The notes beneath the pieces are model-generated. The model had not been told where the DNA came from. It did not search any database and saw only the letters and a list, made by a program, of their open reading frames with translations. From Candidatus Actinomarinales bacterium (GTDB taxonomy: Bacteria > Actinomycetota > Acidimicrobiia > Actinomarinales > Actinomarinaceae): a stretch of 41,717 nt of DNA. How positions within the stretch are numbered: position 1 is the stretch's first letter; each line of letters opens with the position of its first letter. This document shows, in pieces, positions 18,179 to 27,503 of this stretch. Where the stretch lies: positions 1 through 41,717 of the forward strand of contig SGYT01000003.1 in NCBI GenBank assembly GCA_004214055.1. The letters are read 5' to 3'. The position numbers and the translations under genes were made by a program.

Positions 18179-18699
18179 CTTATATCGTTAGTTTGAATAA
18201 ATAATCTTCTTGATCTTGAGCAATCTAGTTCAACAAAGAATATTCTTTGCCAACGTCCAAGTAAGATTTCTCCATCAACAATTGGAAGGGTAATAGCGGT
18301 TGAACCAACAATTGAACCACGGACATGAGATCTACCGTTAACATTTTCATCTTCTTGCATGTTTTCTGTTCTAACTTCCCAATCATCATGCTCATAATAA
18401 GAATTAGAAGGTATTATCTCTTCAATTTTTCTTTTAAAATCGTTAATATATCCTGTCTCAGACTCATTAATTAAAATAGCTGTTGTAGTGTGTGGGGTAA
18501 ATACACTAACTGAGCCATGCTTTATATCTAAGTTAGAAACAATATCTACTATCTTGTCAGTAAAATCACAAAACTGGTTTGTATCCTCTGTTTTAAAGTG
18601 TAAAGCATATGTAGCAGAACTATTTAAATCAGACTTATGCATCTCTACAAGTTCAGCTTTTAACTGAGACGAACCTTCTCTGTGTATTTCTTTTTTCAT
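18175..18699 (-). CDS. YjbQ/UPF0047 family protein
   Basis: GSVSVFTPHTTTAILINESETG, NGRSHVRGSIVGSTAITLPIVDGEILLGRWQRIFFVELDCSRSRR. Confidence 0.92.
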   Translation of the reverse strand: MKKEIHREGSSQLKAELVEMHKSDLNSSATYALHFKTEDTNQFCDFTDKIVDIVSNLDIKHGSVSVFTPHTTTAILINESETGYINDFKRKIEEIIPSNSYYEHDDWEVRTENMQEDENVNGRSHVRGSIVGSTAITLPIVDGEILLGRWQRIFFVELDCSRSRRLFIQTNDIS

Positions 18700-18732
18700 T
18701 ATCTGCCTATTTAATAATAACTAAAAAATAAA

Positions 18733-19962
18733 TTAACTAATATTAATTAAATCAATTTGTTTTTTCCAATATCTATATAATTGATTATCTACTAAAGTTG
18801 CGTCATCAATAGTTAAAGGATCTCCTTTTTTTATTTTATTATTTGCTATATTATTTTCAGCAATTCCTAAAGGTAACATATTAATGGCCCTACTTGTTTC
18901 CATTGCTTTTCCATATATTAAATTACCACCAATTGAACCTAAATTTGTACCTGGTAAAATATCTTCTTTAGCATGTGCTACAACTTCAACATTCCAATGC
19001 TCAGCACTAAGTTTTGTTTCTTTATTTACAATTAAACTCATTATGGTCCTTGGGATTTCTAAACTAGTTAAATGATAGGGTCTTGCTAAAGTCCAGTATG
19101 GCCCTTTGCCCATCTTCAAATATTCCATCTCATAATTAACATACTCGTCATCGGAATAAACTACTGCGAAAACACCTGGTGCTATACCAAAAGCAAAGTC
19201 TACAATATTTCTACTGTTAAGTATTCCACCATCTTTTTTTGGTATATAGATTGAATTTAAATTTTCATACGTTGCTTCCGCTCCATGCATTCCTTCGGTG
19301 TCTATATTGAAATCAAGATAGTTTGCAAGAGCTGCCATCTCAATCATTGTCTTGCTCCCATCAACAAAACTTGTGAGCATATATGGATTCATCTTTTTTT
19401 TGATTGCTTCATCTTTTAAAAGTTTTGGAGTAGCAAAAGTATTAAATGGATTATTTTTCCCTTTACCAATCGCAATAACTTCCATTCCTATTTCGTTAGC
19501 AAAATTATATAGCTCAACAGCAGCAACAGGTTCATCTCCGTCTCCAACTGTTACTATAGAATTGTTTCTTTTTGCTTCCTGATTCAGTGCTAGACCTATT
19601 GTTGCTTCAGTTTCAACATTTAGAAGTATTAAATTAATGCCTCTATTTAGAACTTTATTTGCAACATCAGCACCCGAGGATGGAGTGCCAGTTGCTTCAA
19701 TTACAATATCTAGTTCAATATTATCAATTGCTTCAATAGATTTTTCTATTGACATATCATGATTTTTATCTTTTGTATATTTTGCTTGTGCAGAATCTAA
19801 CTTTTCATCATTTTTATCTACTATTAAGACAAGATCTACACCTGTCATTTTATTTAATTGAGTAACTATACCTTGTCCCATTTGACCGGCGCCAACCAAT
19901 GCGACTCTTACGTTTTTGCCTCTGGACTCAACCTCAATAATAAAATTTTTTAATAGGCTCAA
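18733..19962 (-). CDS. DRL-family (DXR-like) / homoserine-dehydrogenase-like oxidoreductase with C-terminal SAF-like region
   Basis: VRVALVGAGQMGQGIVTQ, DIVIEATGTP, GDGDEPVAAVELYNFANEIGMEVIAIGKGKNNPFN, FVDGSKTMIEMAALAN, MGKGPYWTLARPYHLTSLEIPRTI; TTG start overlapping the ispD stop. Confidence 0.8.
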   Translation of the reverse strand: MSLLKNFIIEVESRGKNVRVALVGAGQMGQGIVTQLNKMTGVDLVLIVDKNDEKLDSAQAKYTKDKNHDMSIEKSIEAIDNIELDIVIEATGTPSSGADVANKVLNRGINLILLNVETEATIGLALNQEAKRNNSIVTVGDGDEPVAAVELYNFANEIGMEVIAIGKGKNNPFNTFATPKLLKDEAIKKKMNPYMLTSFVDGSKTMIEMAALANYLDFNIDTEGMHGAEATYENLNSIYIPKKDGGILNSRNIVDFAFGIAPGVFAVVYSDDEYVNYEMEYLKMGKGPYWTLARPYHLTSLEIPRTIMSLIVNKETKLSAEHWNVEVVAHAKEDILPGTNLGSIGGNLIYGKAMETSRAINMLPLGIAENNIANNKIKKGDPLTIDDATLVDNQLYRYWKKQIDLINIS

Positions 19963-20633
19963 TTCTGTACCTCCAATAACACTTGAATCTTATCTAAATC
20001 TTCTTTAAAAGTAATTTTTTTATTTAAATTACTACCCTCAATCAAACTAGCTTCTAATCCTGTTTCTTGAGAGACTCTTTCTGTAGTATCAACCGAATTA
20101 AAACTATTGTCTAAAGTTTTGATATATGCTTTTCTTAAAGTCTTAAAGTTAAATATTTGAGGTGTTTGAATTTCAACAATATTTTCATTTACATATTTAG
20201 ATAAATCTTTTGAAAATAATAACGTTCTAACATAGGGTGCTGCAGATTGGTTCTGTTTAGCGTGCTCTATTAAGTTAAGAAGTAATTTTGAAGGAAGAAA
20301 AGCTCTTGCACTGTCGTGTATAACTATAAAATCTTCCTCATCAACATTTTTCTCTTTAAGTTTTTCTAATGCATTTAACTCACTTTCCTGTCTTGATTTG
20401 CCCCCTAAAATAAAATCTATTTCAATATTTGTTTCTATATTTAATAATAATTGTTTAATTTTCTTCTTATTTATCTTGTTGCAAACAATAACTAAAGTAT
20501 CTATAACCCCTGAATTTAAAAAAGTTTCTATAGGGTAGAGAATAAGGGGTTTATTTTTAACTTCTGTAAAAAGTTTATCTCCTTTAAACCTATCACTTTC
20601 TCCTGCTGATAATAGAACTCCATGAACTTTCAA
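19959..20633 (-). CDS. ispD: 2-C-methyl-D-erythritol 4-phosphate cytidylyltransferase (IspD-like)
   Basis: GVLLSAGESDRFKGDKLFTEVKNKPLILYPIETF, GGKSRQESELNAL, VIHDSARAFL, IVEIQTPQIFNFKTLRKAY; TTG start. Confidence 0.87.
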   Translation of the reverse strand: MKVHGVLLSAGESDRFKGDKLFTEVKNKPLILYPIETFLNSGVIDTLVIVCNKINKKKIKQLLLNIETNIEIDFILGGKSRQESELNALEKLKEKNVDEEDFIVIHDSARAFLPSKLLLNLIEHAKQNQSAAPYVRTLLFSKDLSKYVNENIVEIQTPQIFNFKTLRKAYIKTLDNSFNSVDTTERVSQETGLEASLIEGSNLNKKITFKEDLDKIQVLLEVQN

Positions 20634-20770
20634 TATATTTTTATAATATTAGCTTTCTAACACTTTGAGAATCTATTTGTGAAAGAATTTTCTCTGGACT
20701 TATATAAGATAATTCATTATTGGCTTTAAGAAGTAAAGTTAGTGAAAAATTTTGAGAATGCAATACTTCT

Positions 20771-20776
20771 TAGTGT
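20771..20776 (+). promoter_or_regulatory. Putative -10 (TAGTGT), 7 nt before ATG 20784
   Basis: TANNNT spacing consistent with leaderless start. Confidence 0.5.
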
Positions 20777-20783
20777 TTAAAAC

Positions 20784-21191
20784 ATGTATCTTTTACTTAT
20801 GGAAATAATAAATTTAATTGAAGTAAAAAATTCTCTTTATCTTATTCGCAATGAAAAGCAAATTCTACTTTCTAAAGAAAATTTTGATGATATTAACTCT
20901 AGCCATGTAGTGATTAATAATGAAGTTAGCTTAAAGGTGGTTAAGTCAAATATTAACTTAGAAGAATTAGATAATATAAATATGGTCAGTGTAAATCCAG
21001 TTACAAGTGCACTTAAATTAATTGAAAAAGACAAAATAATAAAACATCTCGATAGAAAGAATTATCTAACAATAAGTTACCCAATAATAGCAACAAAAAA
21101 AGACCTCTTTAGTCATTTAATCTCAAATAATTTTTCTTGGGATTTAGATTTATTTATAAAAAATAATAAATTTAAAATTATTAATTTTTAG
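20784..21191 (+). CDS. Hypothetical protein, possible degenerate IspD-like fragment
   Basis: NPVTSALKLIEKDKIIKHLDRKNYLTISYPIIATKKDLF resembles the IspD PVTDTIK...DR..l..qTPQ.F block; no N-terminal nucleotide-binding motif. Confidence 0.6.
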   Translation: MYLLLMEIINLIEVKNSLYLIRNEKQILLSKENFDDINSSHVVINNEVSLKVVKSNINLEELDNINMVSVNPVTSALKLIEKDKIIKHLDRKNYLTISYPIIATKKDLFSHLISNNFSWDLDLFIKNNKFKIINF

Positions 21192-22020
21192 ATTTTGAAT
21201 CTGTAATTACCTGTAATACTCCTACAAAAAGAATAATTAAAAAACCTACAAACTGGTTTAATCTAATATTCTCATTTAAAATCAAAACTCCTAGTATTAC
21301 CCCAGTAGTTGGCTCCAAGTAAGTAATAGTACTAACAGATAAGGGTTTAATTACTTTTACTACATACCAGTATGTAGAGAGACCAATTGCAGTCAAAAAT
21401 ACGCCTAAGAATATACTTACAAATATATTGGAAATCATCCACTGGTAGCCCTCTATCGTGAAATAAATTAAACAAACTCCAGCGACTAGTAGTTGTATGA
21501 AAGCAACTCTTAAGCCACCAAGCTCGGTTGAATACTTTTCACCTATTGTGATAATTAATGCTAAGCTAATCGCACTTAATATCCCGTAAAAAATACCTGT
21601 TAATGAATCTATATACTTTACATCTAGCAAAATCATCAAGCCTAAGAAACCAAAAATTATTATTAGAACTTGTTTTATTGAAAGAGTTTTTCCTTTTATC
21701 TTTTCAATAATTAATACAAATATAGGATAAGAAAATACTGATCCAATTCCTACTGTAACTGAATTAAGTTCTATTGATTCAAACATTGTAACCCAATGTA
21801 TAGCAAGCAAAGGGCCTAAAATTAATCCTGGTTTAATAAGATCTTTTATATTTAATCCTTTTCTAATAACAAAAAATGATAAAAAAATTGACCCAATAAA
21901 TGTTCTTATTCCAACAAGAGAAATTGAACTGATTTCAGATGTTTTAATGATTAATGGTATTGTACCCCATGAAACTGCCAAAACAGTTATAGCTAAATAA
22001 GCCCTAAGAACTTTATTCAC
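21181..22020 (-). CDS. EamA/DMT-superfamily permease
   Basis: About ten TM segments; VSWGTIPLIIKTS, GVRTFIGS-like repeat, YLEPTTGVILGVLILNE. Confidence 0.9.
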   Translation of the reverse strand: MNKVLRAYLAITVLAVSWGTIPLIIKTSEISSISLVGIRTFIGSIFLSFFVIRKGLNIKDLIKPGLILGPLLAIHWVTMFESIELNSVTVGIGSVFSYPIFVLIIEKIKGKTLSIKQVLIIIFGFLGLMILLDVKYIDSLTGIFYGILSAISLALIITIGEKYSTELGGLRVAFIQLLVAGVCLIYFTIEGYQWMISNIFVSIFLGVFLTAIGLSTYWYVVKVIKPLSVSTITYLEPTTGVILGVLILNENIRLNQFVGFLIILFVGVLQVITDSKSKN

Positions 22021-23378
22021 TAATCTTGTTGTTTTGAATAGTTACTGAATTGAGTATATTCCTTACTAAAGTAGAGGTCTACTCTTCCTGTAGAGCCTGA
22101 TCTATGTTTTACAATGTTTACTTCTGCAACTCCTGGTCTTTCAGTGGCTGGATTGTAGTAATCGTCTCTATAAAGCATCATTACAATATCTGCGTCTTGC
22201 TCGATTGCACCAGACTCTCTTAAGTCTCCGAGCCTTGGCCTCTTGTCTTCACGTGCCTCTGCTGCTCTATTCAGCTGAGATAAAGCTAATATTGGAACTT
22301 TTAGTTCTCGTGCTAAATTCTTCAAGTTTCTACTTATTTCAGCAATTTCTTGTTGTCTGTTATCACCAGACAATCCTTGCATCAATTGAAGATAATCTAC
22401 AACTATTAAATCGAGTCCTTTTGACGCCTTAAGTCTTCTTGATTTAGCTCTAATATCGGTAACTGTAATTACAGAGGCATCATCAAAATAAAGAGGGATG
22501 TTGTTTACTTTAGAAGCAGCTTCAACAACTCTTGACCATTTCTCTGGACCTAACTGGCCTTTTCTAGCATCTCCAGATGTTACTTTTGCTTCTGAGAATA
22601 ATACTCTCTGCACTAGTTCTTCTTTTGTCATTTCAAGAGAAAAGAAAGCAGTTACTTTTTTTTCTTTTGAAACATTCGTAGCAATGTTTATAGCTAATGA
22701 TGTCTTACCCATGCTTGGACGAGCTGCAATAACTACAAGATTGCCATCTTGTAAACCAGCCAAAGTTGAATCTAGGTCTGTAAAATGTGTAGCTAAACCA
22801 GATAAACCTGTACCTTGATTTTCAATTTCTTCTATTCTTTCAATAGCACCATCTAAAACATCAGATACTCCAATTAATCCTTCTCCTATTGCGTCATCAG
22901 ACGCACTAAAAATTGACTGCTCTGCTTCATCCATAACGTTGTGGATGTCCTTGTCTGTCGCATAAGCTAAGAGTTCAATCCTGCTACTTGCTTTTAAAAG
23001 CTTTCTTCTATTTGACTGTTCTTGAACTATTTCAATATATCTTTCAAAATTTGCTGAGCTTGGAACATTATCAACTAATCTTGCAATGCTTGATGTTTTA
23101 AGGCTTGTTGTATTCTTCTTATCCTTAAATACAACCTCTGTAACAGTTAAAGTGTCAATTGGTTTTCCCGAATCAAACAATTCTTTCATAGCTTCAAAAA
23201 TTGTTTGATTGGTTGGGCTGTAAAAATCATTTGATTTTATTTCTTCCATCAACCTACTTGATGCGTCTCTAGACAATAAAGCACTACCTAACAATGCTTC
23301 CTCTGCTTCAATACTATTCGGTGGAGTTTTTTGAAATTCTGATGACCCTCTTGAAGGAATTACTTCTGGTCCTGCCAT
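22020..23378 (-). CDS. dnaB: Replicative DNA helicase
   Basis: PPNSIEAEEALLGSAL, LVVIAARPSMGKTSLAINIA, FFSLEMTKEELVQRVL, LIVVDYLQLM, LKVPILALSQLNRAAE, DLRESGAIEQDADIVMMLYRDD. Confidence 0.98.
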   Translation of the reverse strand: MAGPEVIPSRGSSEFQKTPPNSIEAEEALLGSALLSRDASSRLMEEIKSNDFYSPTNQTIFEAMKELFDSGKPIDTLTVTEVVFKDKKNTTSLKTSSIARLVDNVPSSANFERYIEIVQEQSNRRKLLKASSRIELLAYATDKDIHNVMDEAEQSIFSASDDAIGEGLIGVSDVLDGAIERIEEIENQGTGLSGLATHFTDLDSTLAGLQDGNLVVIAARPSMGKTSLAINIATNVSKEKKVTAFFSLEMTKEELVQRVLFSEAKVTSGDARKGQLGPEKWSRVVEAASKVNNIPLYFDDASVITVTDIRAKSRRLKASKGLDLIVVDYLQLMQGLSGDNRQQEIAEISRNLKNLARELKVPILALSQLNRAAEAREDKRPRLGDLRESGAIEQDADIVMMLYRDDYYNPATERPGVAEVNIVKHRSGSTGRVDLYFSKEYTQFSNYSKQQD

Positions 23379-23830
23379 TATCCAGACTCCGGAATTACTT
23401 CAAGAACAACGTCAAAATCAACATCTTCAGTAATTCTAATTTTTATATTGTGGAGTCCGATTTCTTTTACCTGATCATTTAATTCTATTTGACTTTCTTC
23501 TATTTTGAAACCAGAAAATTTTTCTATTACTTCAACAATCTCATTGTTCGTTACTGAAGCATAAAGTGTTCCTTCGTCTGTTGACTTTTGAGGAATAACT
23601 AAATGAGCATCTGCAAGTGCAAGCTTTATAGATTCGGCCAATTCTTCACCCTCTGTAATCTCAGCAATTCTTTTTTCTTGAATTTTCTCAGCAATAGCTA
23701 TATTGGAATCTGTAGCAACAATGGCTAAATTTTTTGGAAGAAGATAGTTTCTTGCGTATCCTTTTGCTACATCTACAATGTCTCCCTTTCTTCCGAGCTT
23801 TGTTACATCTGAATTGAGTATTAACTTCAT
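23378..23830 (-). CDS. rplI: 50S ribosomal protein L9
   Basis: MKLILNSDVTKLGRKGDIVDVAKGYARNYLLPKNLA. Confidence 0.98.
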   Translation of the reverse strand: MKLILNSDVTKLGRKGDIVDVAKGYARNYLLPKNLAIVATDSNIAIAEKIQEKRIAEITEGEELAESIKLALADAHLVIPQKSTDEGTLYASVTNNEIVEVIEKFSGFKIEESQIELNDQVKEIGLHNIKIRITEDVDFDVVLEVIPESG

Positions 23831-24108
23831 CTTCTGTTGTAGGATTGTTTATATGTGCTGGTTGTTACATATGGTAATAAAGCAAGTTCTCTAGCTATTT
23901 TTATAAGCCTCGCCACCTTTGCTTGTTCTTGCTTTGTAATTCCTGTAATTAGACTAGATCTGATTTTTCCTCTATCAGAGATAAATTTCTCTAGTAGCTT
24001 AACGTCTTTATATGTTGCTTTAGCAATCTGCTCTTTTGTTATTCTTCTTTGCTTTGGAGCTTCGTATTTCGAGCTCTTAAATTTTGATGTTCTTTTTTGC
24101 TGTGCCAT
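23827..24108 (-). CDS. rpsR: 30S ribosomal protein S18 (no cysteines)
   Basis: YKDVKLLEKFISDRGKIRSSLITGITKQEQAKVARLIKIARELALLPY. Confidence 0.97.
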   Translation of the reverse strand: MAQQKRTSKFKSSKYEAPKQRRITKEQIAKATYKDVKLLEKFISDRGKIRSSLITGITKQEQAKVARLIKIARELALLPYVTTSTYKQSYNRR

Positions 24109-24117
24109 ATATATTCC

Positions 24118-24543
24118 TTAAAAAGGGGCTTCGTTTTCTTCAAAGTTGTCTCTTGCTTTTGGTTCATCAATGCCTGATGACTCAGAGTTAACATTTGTTG
24201 TTGTCCACTTCAAAGCAGGTCCTATTTCATCTATAATTATTTCTATTTTTGATCTGTTTACACCTGTCTCTTTATCTTCCCAGGAGGAATAATTTAACTT
24301 TCCGACAATAATTACTCTCATTCCTTTTGTTATAGATTTTTCAACATTTTCTGCCTGCTGTCCAAATACAACTCCACTGAAATATTGTGGATCGTCGTCT
24401 ACATTTTCCCACTGGCCATCAACAAAGCGTCTTTTTTTTGGTCCTGCAAAATTTACATTTAATACTGACATACCAGAACCTGTTGTACGCATTTCGGGAT
24501 CCATCGTTACTGTTCCTACTATTGTTACTGTGTTATCTACCAT
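24118..24543 (-). CDS. ssb: Single-stranded DNA-binding protein
   Basis: OB-fold VTIVGTVTMDPEMRTTGSGMSVLNVNFA; acidic tail EENEAPF. Confidence 0.95.
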   Translation of the reverse strand: MVDNTVTIVGTVTMDPEMRTTGSGMSVLNVNFAGPKKRRFVDGQWENVDDDPQYFSGVVFGQQAENVEKSITKGMRVIIVGKLNYSSWEDKETGVNRSKIEIIIDEIGPALKWTTTNVNSESSGIDEPKARDNFEENEAPF

Positions 24544-24555
24544 TTTTATCTACCT

Positions 24556-24843
24556 CTAGCTTTCCATCTTTAACACTTTGTGTCTAATAACATCATCAGA
24601 TATTTTTAGCACTCTATCAAGCTCGTTTGGAAGTTTTGCAGAGCCTTCAAATGAGGTAATTGTATAAATACCTTCATCAAATGTATCAATTTGATATGCG
24701 AGCTTGCTTTTTTTCCACACCCCTTGCTCTTCGACCTTACCTCCATTAGAAGTAATTATTTCAGCAATGTTTTTGTGTATTTCATCTACTGTATTTTCAT
24801 CAGTAGTTGGCCTCAAGATTGAGACTAAATCATATTTTTTCAT
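24556..24843 (-). CDS. rpsF: 30S ribosomal protein S6
   Basis: MKKYDLVSILRPTTDENTVDEIHKNIAEII...RVLKISDDVIRHKVLK; ATG at 24843 with SD AGGAG preferred over track start 24879. Confidence 0.96.
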   Translation of the reverse strand: MKKYDLVSILRPTTDENTVDEIHKNIAEIITSNGGKVEEQGVWKKSKLAYQIDTFDEGIYTITSFEGSAKLPNELDRVLKISDDVIRHKVLKMES

Positions 24844-24861
24844 ATTTCTCCTATGGACACT

Positions 24862-24888
24862 GTACGTGGCTTCTTTCAAAGCAGGTAC
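24862..24888 (-). promoter_or_regulatory. Candidate rpsF leader hairpin
   Basis: Minus strand GUAC-CU-GCUUU-GAAA-GAAGC-CAC-GUAC: 5-bp stem with GAAA tetraloop, internal loop, 4-bp outer stem, just upstream of the rpsF SD. Confidence 0.5.
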
Positions 24889-24913
24889 TTATTAATTTAA
24901 TACTAGATAAGAC

Positions 24914-25777
24914 TTATGACAGAATTTTCTTAACTTCTTTTTTCCACTCTATTATGTTTTCTTCAGTAAGTTCTCCTGCCCCATATGAATGTTCTTCTGT
25001 GGGAAAATCTCTACTTTCAATATCTTTTTTAAAACTTTTCATACTTTTTAACACTTCTTCGTATTGATTTGTATATCTTTTTACAAATTTTGCATCAATA
25101 TATTCTTTGGATTTCATTCCAATTAAATCATGATATACAAGAACTTGCCCATCAACATCTACCCCAGCGCCTATTCCTATTGTTGGTATAGAAATGTTTT
25201 GACTTACTGTTTCTGCAAGAACAGATGGGACTCCTTCTAAAACAAGAGCAAAGCAGCCAAGACCTTCTAACAAAATGGCGTCTTCTAACAATTTTGTTGC
25301 AAGTTCCAAGGTTCTTCCTTGTATCTTGTATCCACCCATAATATTTTTTGACTGAGGTGTGAGTCCTAAATGTCCCATAACTGGAATTTCTGCATTAATT
25401 AGAACTTCTATCATCTCTTTTCGTTTATTCCCTCCTTCGAGCTTAACTCCGTCAGCCTTACCTTCTTGAATAAATCGTGATGCATTGTAAAGGGTCTCCT
25501 TTGGAGTACTGTGAAAACTCATATATGGCATATCTGCAACTACAAGAGAATCTGGTTTTGCACGTGTTACAGCTTTAACGTGATGCAACATCTCATCCAT
25601 TGATACTGAGAGAGTATCATCATGACCAAGAACTACTTGAGCTAATGAATCTCCAACTAAAATGATATCAATCTCAGCTTGAGAAACTGCTTTTGCTGAG
25701 GGATAGTCGTAAGCTGTCATCATAGAAATTACTCTATCGTTCTTTAGACTAACTATTTTAGGTACTGTTTTTTTCAT
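24914..25777 (-). CDS. panB: 3-methyl-2-oxobutanoate hydroxymethyltransferase
   Basis: MMTAYDYPSAKAVSQAEIDIILVGDSLAQVVLGHDDTLSVSMDEMLHH, DGVKLEGG, VMGHLGLTPQS. Confidence 0.97.
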   Translation of the reverse strand: MKKTVPKIVSLKNDRVISMMTAYDYPSAKAVSQAEIDIILVGDSLAQVVLGHDDTLSVSMDEMLHHVKAVTRAKPDSLVVADMPYMSFHSTPKETLYNASRFIQEGKADGVKLEGGNKRKEMIEVLINAEIPVMGHLGLTPQSKNIMGGYKIQGRTLELATKLLEDAILLEGLGCFALVLEGVPSVLAETVSQNISIPTIGIGAGVDVDGQVLVYHDLIGMKSKEYIDAKFVKRYTNQYEEVLKSMKSFKKDIESRDFPTEEHSYGAGELTEENIIEWKKEVKKILS

Positions 25778-25856
25778 ATTTATCTCTCCGCCTTATTGGT
25801 CGAAGGACTTATTTCTATTTTATATCAATAAATTTAATAAACAAAAAACTTATAAT

Positions 25857-25862
25857 TAATAT
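25857..25862 (+). promoter_or_regulatory. Putative -10 (TAATAT), 6 nt before msrA ATG 25869
   Basis: TANNNT spacing consistent with leaderless start. Confidence 0.5.
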
Positions 25863-25868
25863 CTAGTT

Positions 25869-26474
25869 ATGGTGAAAAAATTAAAATATTTTTTTCTATT
25901 AGTATTAATTACATGTACAAATACAACGGTTGGTAATTTTATGTCTGAAGAAAATGAAAAAGCTTATTTTGCTGGTGGCTGTTTCTGGTGTATGGAGCCT
26001 CCATTCGAGGACTTAGATGGAGTTATTGAAGCAACATCTGGCTACATGGGTGGTACAGTTGAAAATCCTAGCTATGAAGAGGTCACAACTGGCCAAACAG
26101 GTCATGCTGAAGTAGTGGAAATTCTGTATGATCCAAATATTATTTCTTATGAAGAACTTCTTGAAGTATTCTGGAGAAATATTGATCCGACAGCATTAAA
26201 TTATCAATTTGCTGATGTGGGTTCCCAATATAGGACAGAAATATTTACTCTTGGAGAAGAGCAAAATAAATTGGCAGAAGAATCTAAAGCTGAACTTGAA
26301 GAATCTGGCAAGTTTAATAAACCAATTGTTACTGCAATTTCTAAAGCTCCTGAGTTTTATATTGCTGAGGAATACCACCAAGATTTTTACAAAAAGCAAA
26401 CTGCCCGTTATCAACTATATTCAAGAGCGAGTGGGAGGAAGGGGTTCCTTGAAGATACCTGGGGAGACAGCTAG
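25869..26474 (+). CDS. msrA: Peptide methionine sulfoxide reductase, probably exported lipoprotein
   Basis: AYFAGGCFWCMEPPFEDLDGV...GYMGG..ENPSYEEVTTGQTGHAEVVEI; N-terminal signal with lipobox-like VLITC. Confidence 0.96.
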   Translation: MVKKLKYFFLLVLITCTNTTVGNFMSEENEKAYFAGGCFWCMEPPFEDLDGVIEATSGYMGGTVENPSYEEVTTGQTGHAEVVEILYDPNIISYEELLEVFWRNIDPTALNYQFADVGSQYRTEIFTLGEEQNKLAEESKAELEESGKFNKPIVTAISKAPEFYIAEEYHQDFYKKQTARYQLYSRASGRKGFLEDTWGDS

Positions 26475-27439
26475 GACTTTAAAGTGCTATATAAAGCTTC
26501 CTTCCAAGCGTCATTATCAATCTCCCAGCAAACATTAATATTTCTTTCTGTCTTTGACCACCATTCATCTATATTTGGTTCGTTCTCACCAACATGTAAT
26601 TGATCAACAATAGTCATTCCCCTTGACGGTCCTTCAAGCGCTATCTGAACATTGTGTTTTGATTCTCTTTTTATTACATTTTTATCTAAAGCGACTGCCA
26701 TTGCAACTGGATCGGGTAAACCTAATCCCGGATCTCCTAACCAATTTTTACTTGAATCTAAAGCGTGTTTATTACAATCAATTGTAAAATCACCCTTTTC
26801 AGTTTCAAAAGTATAAACATAAGCCATTTCTTCTTCAGTTAAATTTGCACCTCCTCTACAAAGTTCCCATCCAACCATTGTTATGTCAGGATGTTGAGAT
26901 TTAAAAACTATATCTGCTGCTTCTGGATCGCACCAAATGTTATATTCGGCTGCAGGGGTCACATTGCCAACAGTATTGGAAGCTCCTCCCATTATTACAA
27001 TATTCTTAAGAAGTAAAAAAGAATCTGGATACTTTGTTATAAAATCTGCAATATTTGTTAATGGGCCTAAAGTAACAAGGGTTATTTCGTTTGGGTTTTC
27101 ATCTATATGGCCTCTTAAAACTTCTATAAAATCATCCTCTGTTTCAGGATGTTTCGGTGCAGGGTAGTTCATTCCTCCCATCCCATCAGGACCATGAAAC
27201 CAATCTGCGTGCTCTCTCTTCTTTTTTAATGGTTTGTCTGCACCTATATAGACTGGAGTGTTCTTCTTACAGAGCTCAACAGTGTATCTTGCATTGATGC
27301 TTCCTTGTTCAATTGGCATATTCCCCGATACAATGCTTATTCCAAGCACATCAACATCTTCCCACTCTAAAGCCATTAATAAAGCAACTGCATCATCAGA
27401 GGCTGTATCCGTATCAATAAAAAATTTTCTTTTATTCAT
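26471..27439 (-). CDS. Inosine/uridine-preferring-type nucleoside hydrolase (copy 1)
   Basis: DTDTASDDAVALLMAL, GPLTNIADFI, IVIMGGASNTVGNVTPAAEYNIWCDPEAADIVF. Confidence 0.93.
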   Translation of the reverse strand: MNKRKFFIDTDTASDDAVALLMALEWEDVDVLGISIVSGNMPIEQGSINARYTVELCKKNTPVYIGADKPLKKKREHADWFHGPDGMGGMNYPAPKHPETEDDFIEVLRGHIDENPNEITLVTLGPLTNIADFITKYPDSFLLLKNIVIMGGASNTVGNVTPAAEYNIWCDPEAADIVFKSQHPDITMVGWELCRGGANLTEEEMAYVYTFETEKGDFTIDCNKHALDSSKNWLGDPGLGLPDPVAMAVALDKNVIKRESKHNVQIALEGPSRGMTIVDQLHVGENEPNIDEWWSKTERNINVCWEIDNDAWKEALYSTLKS

Positions 27440-27503
27440 CTACTTTTTAGGATATCAAATATATCAAAATACTGTGCCTAGTTAAATACAAATAGCCGTC
27501 TAA

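Noticed and set aside
20634-20783. Possible tRNA-Sec or other RNA gene in the ispD upstream gap
   Set aside because: No cloverleaf, no T-loop GGTTCGA-type motif; only a short ORF was found
22498-22818. 106-aa plus-strand ORF opposite dnaB
   Set aside because: Antisense shadow of conserved helicase motifs
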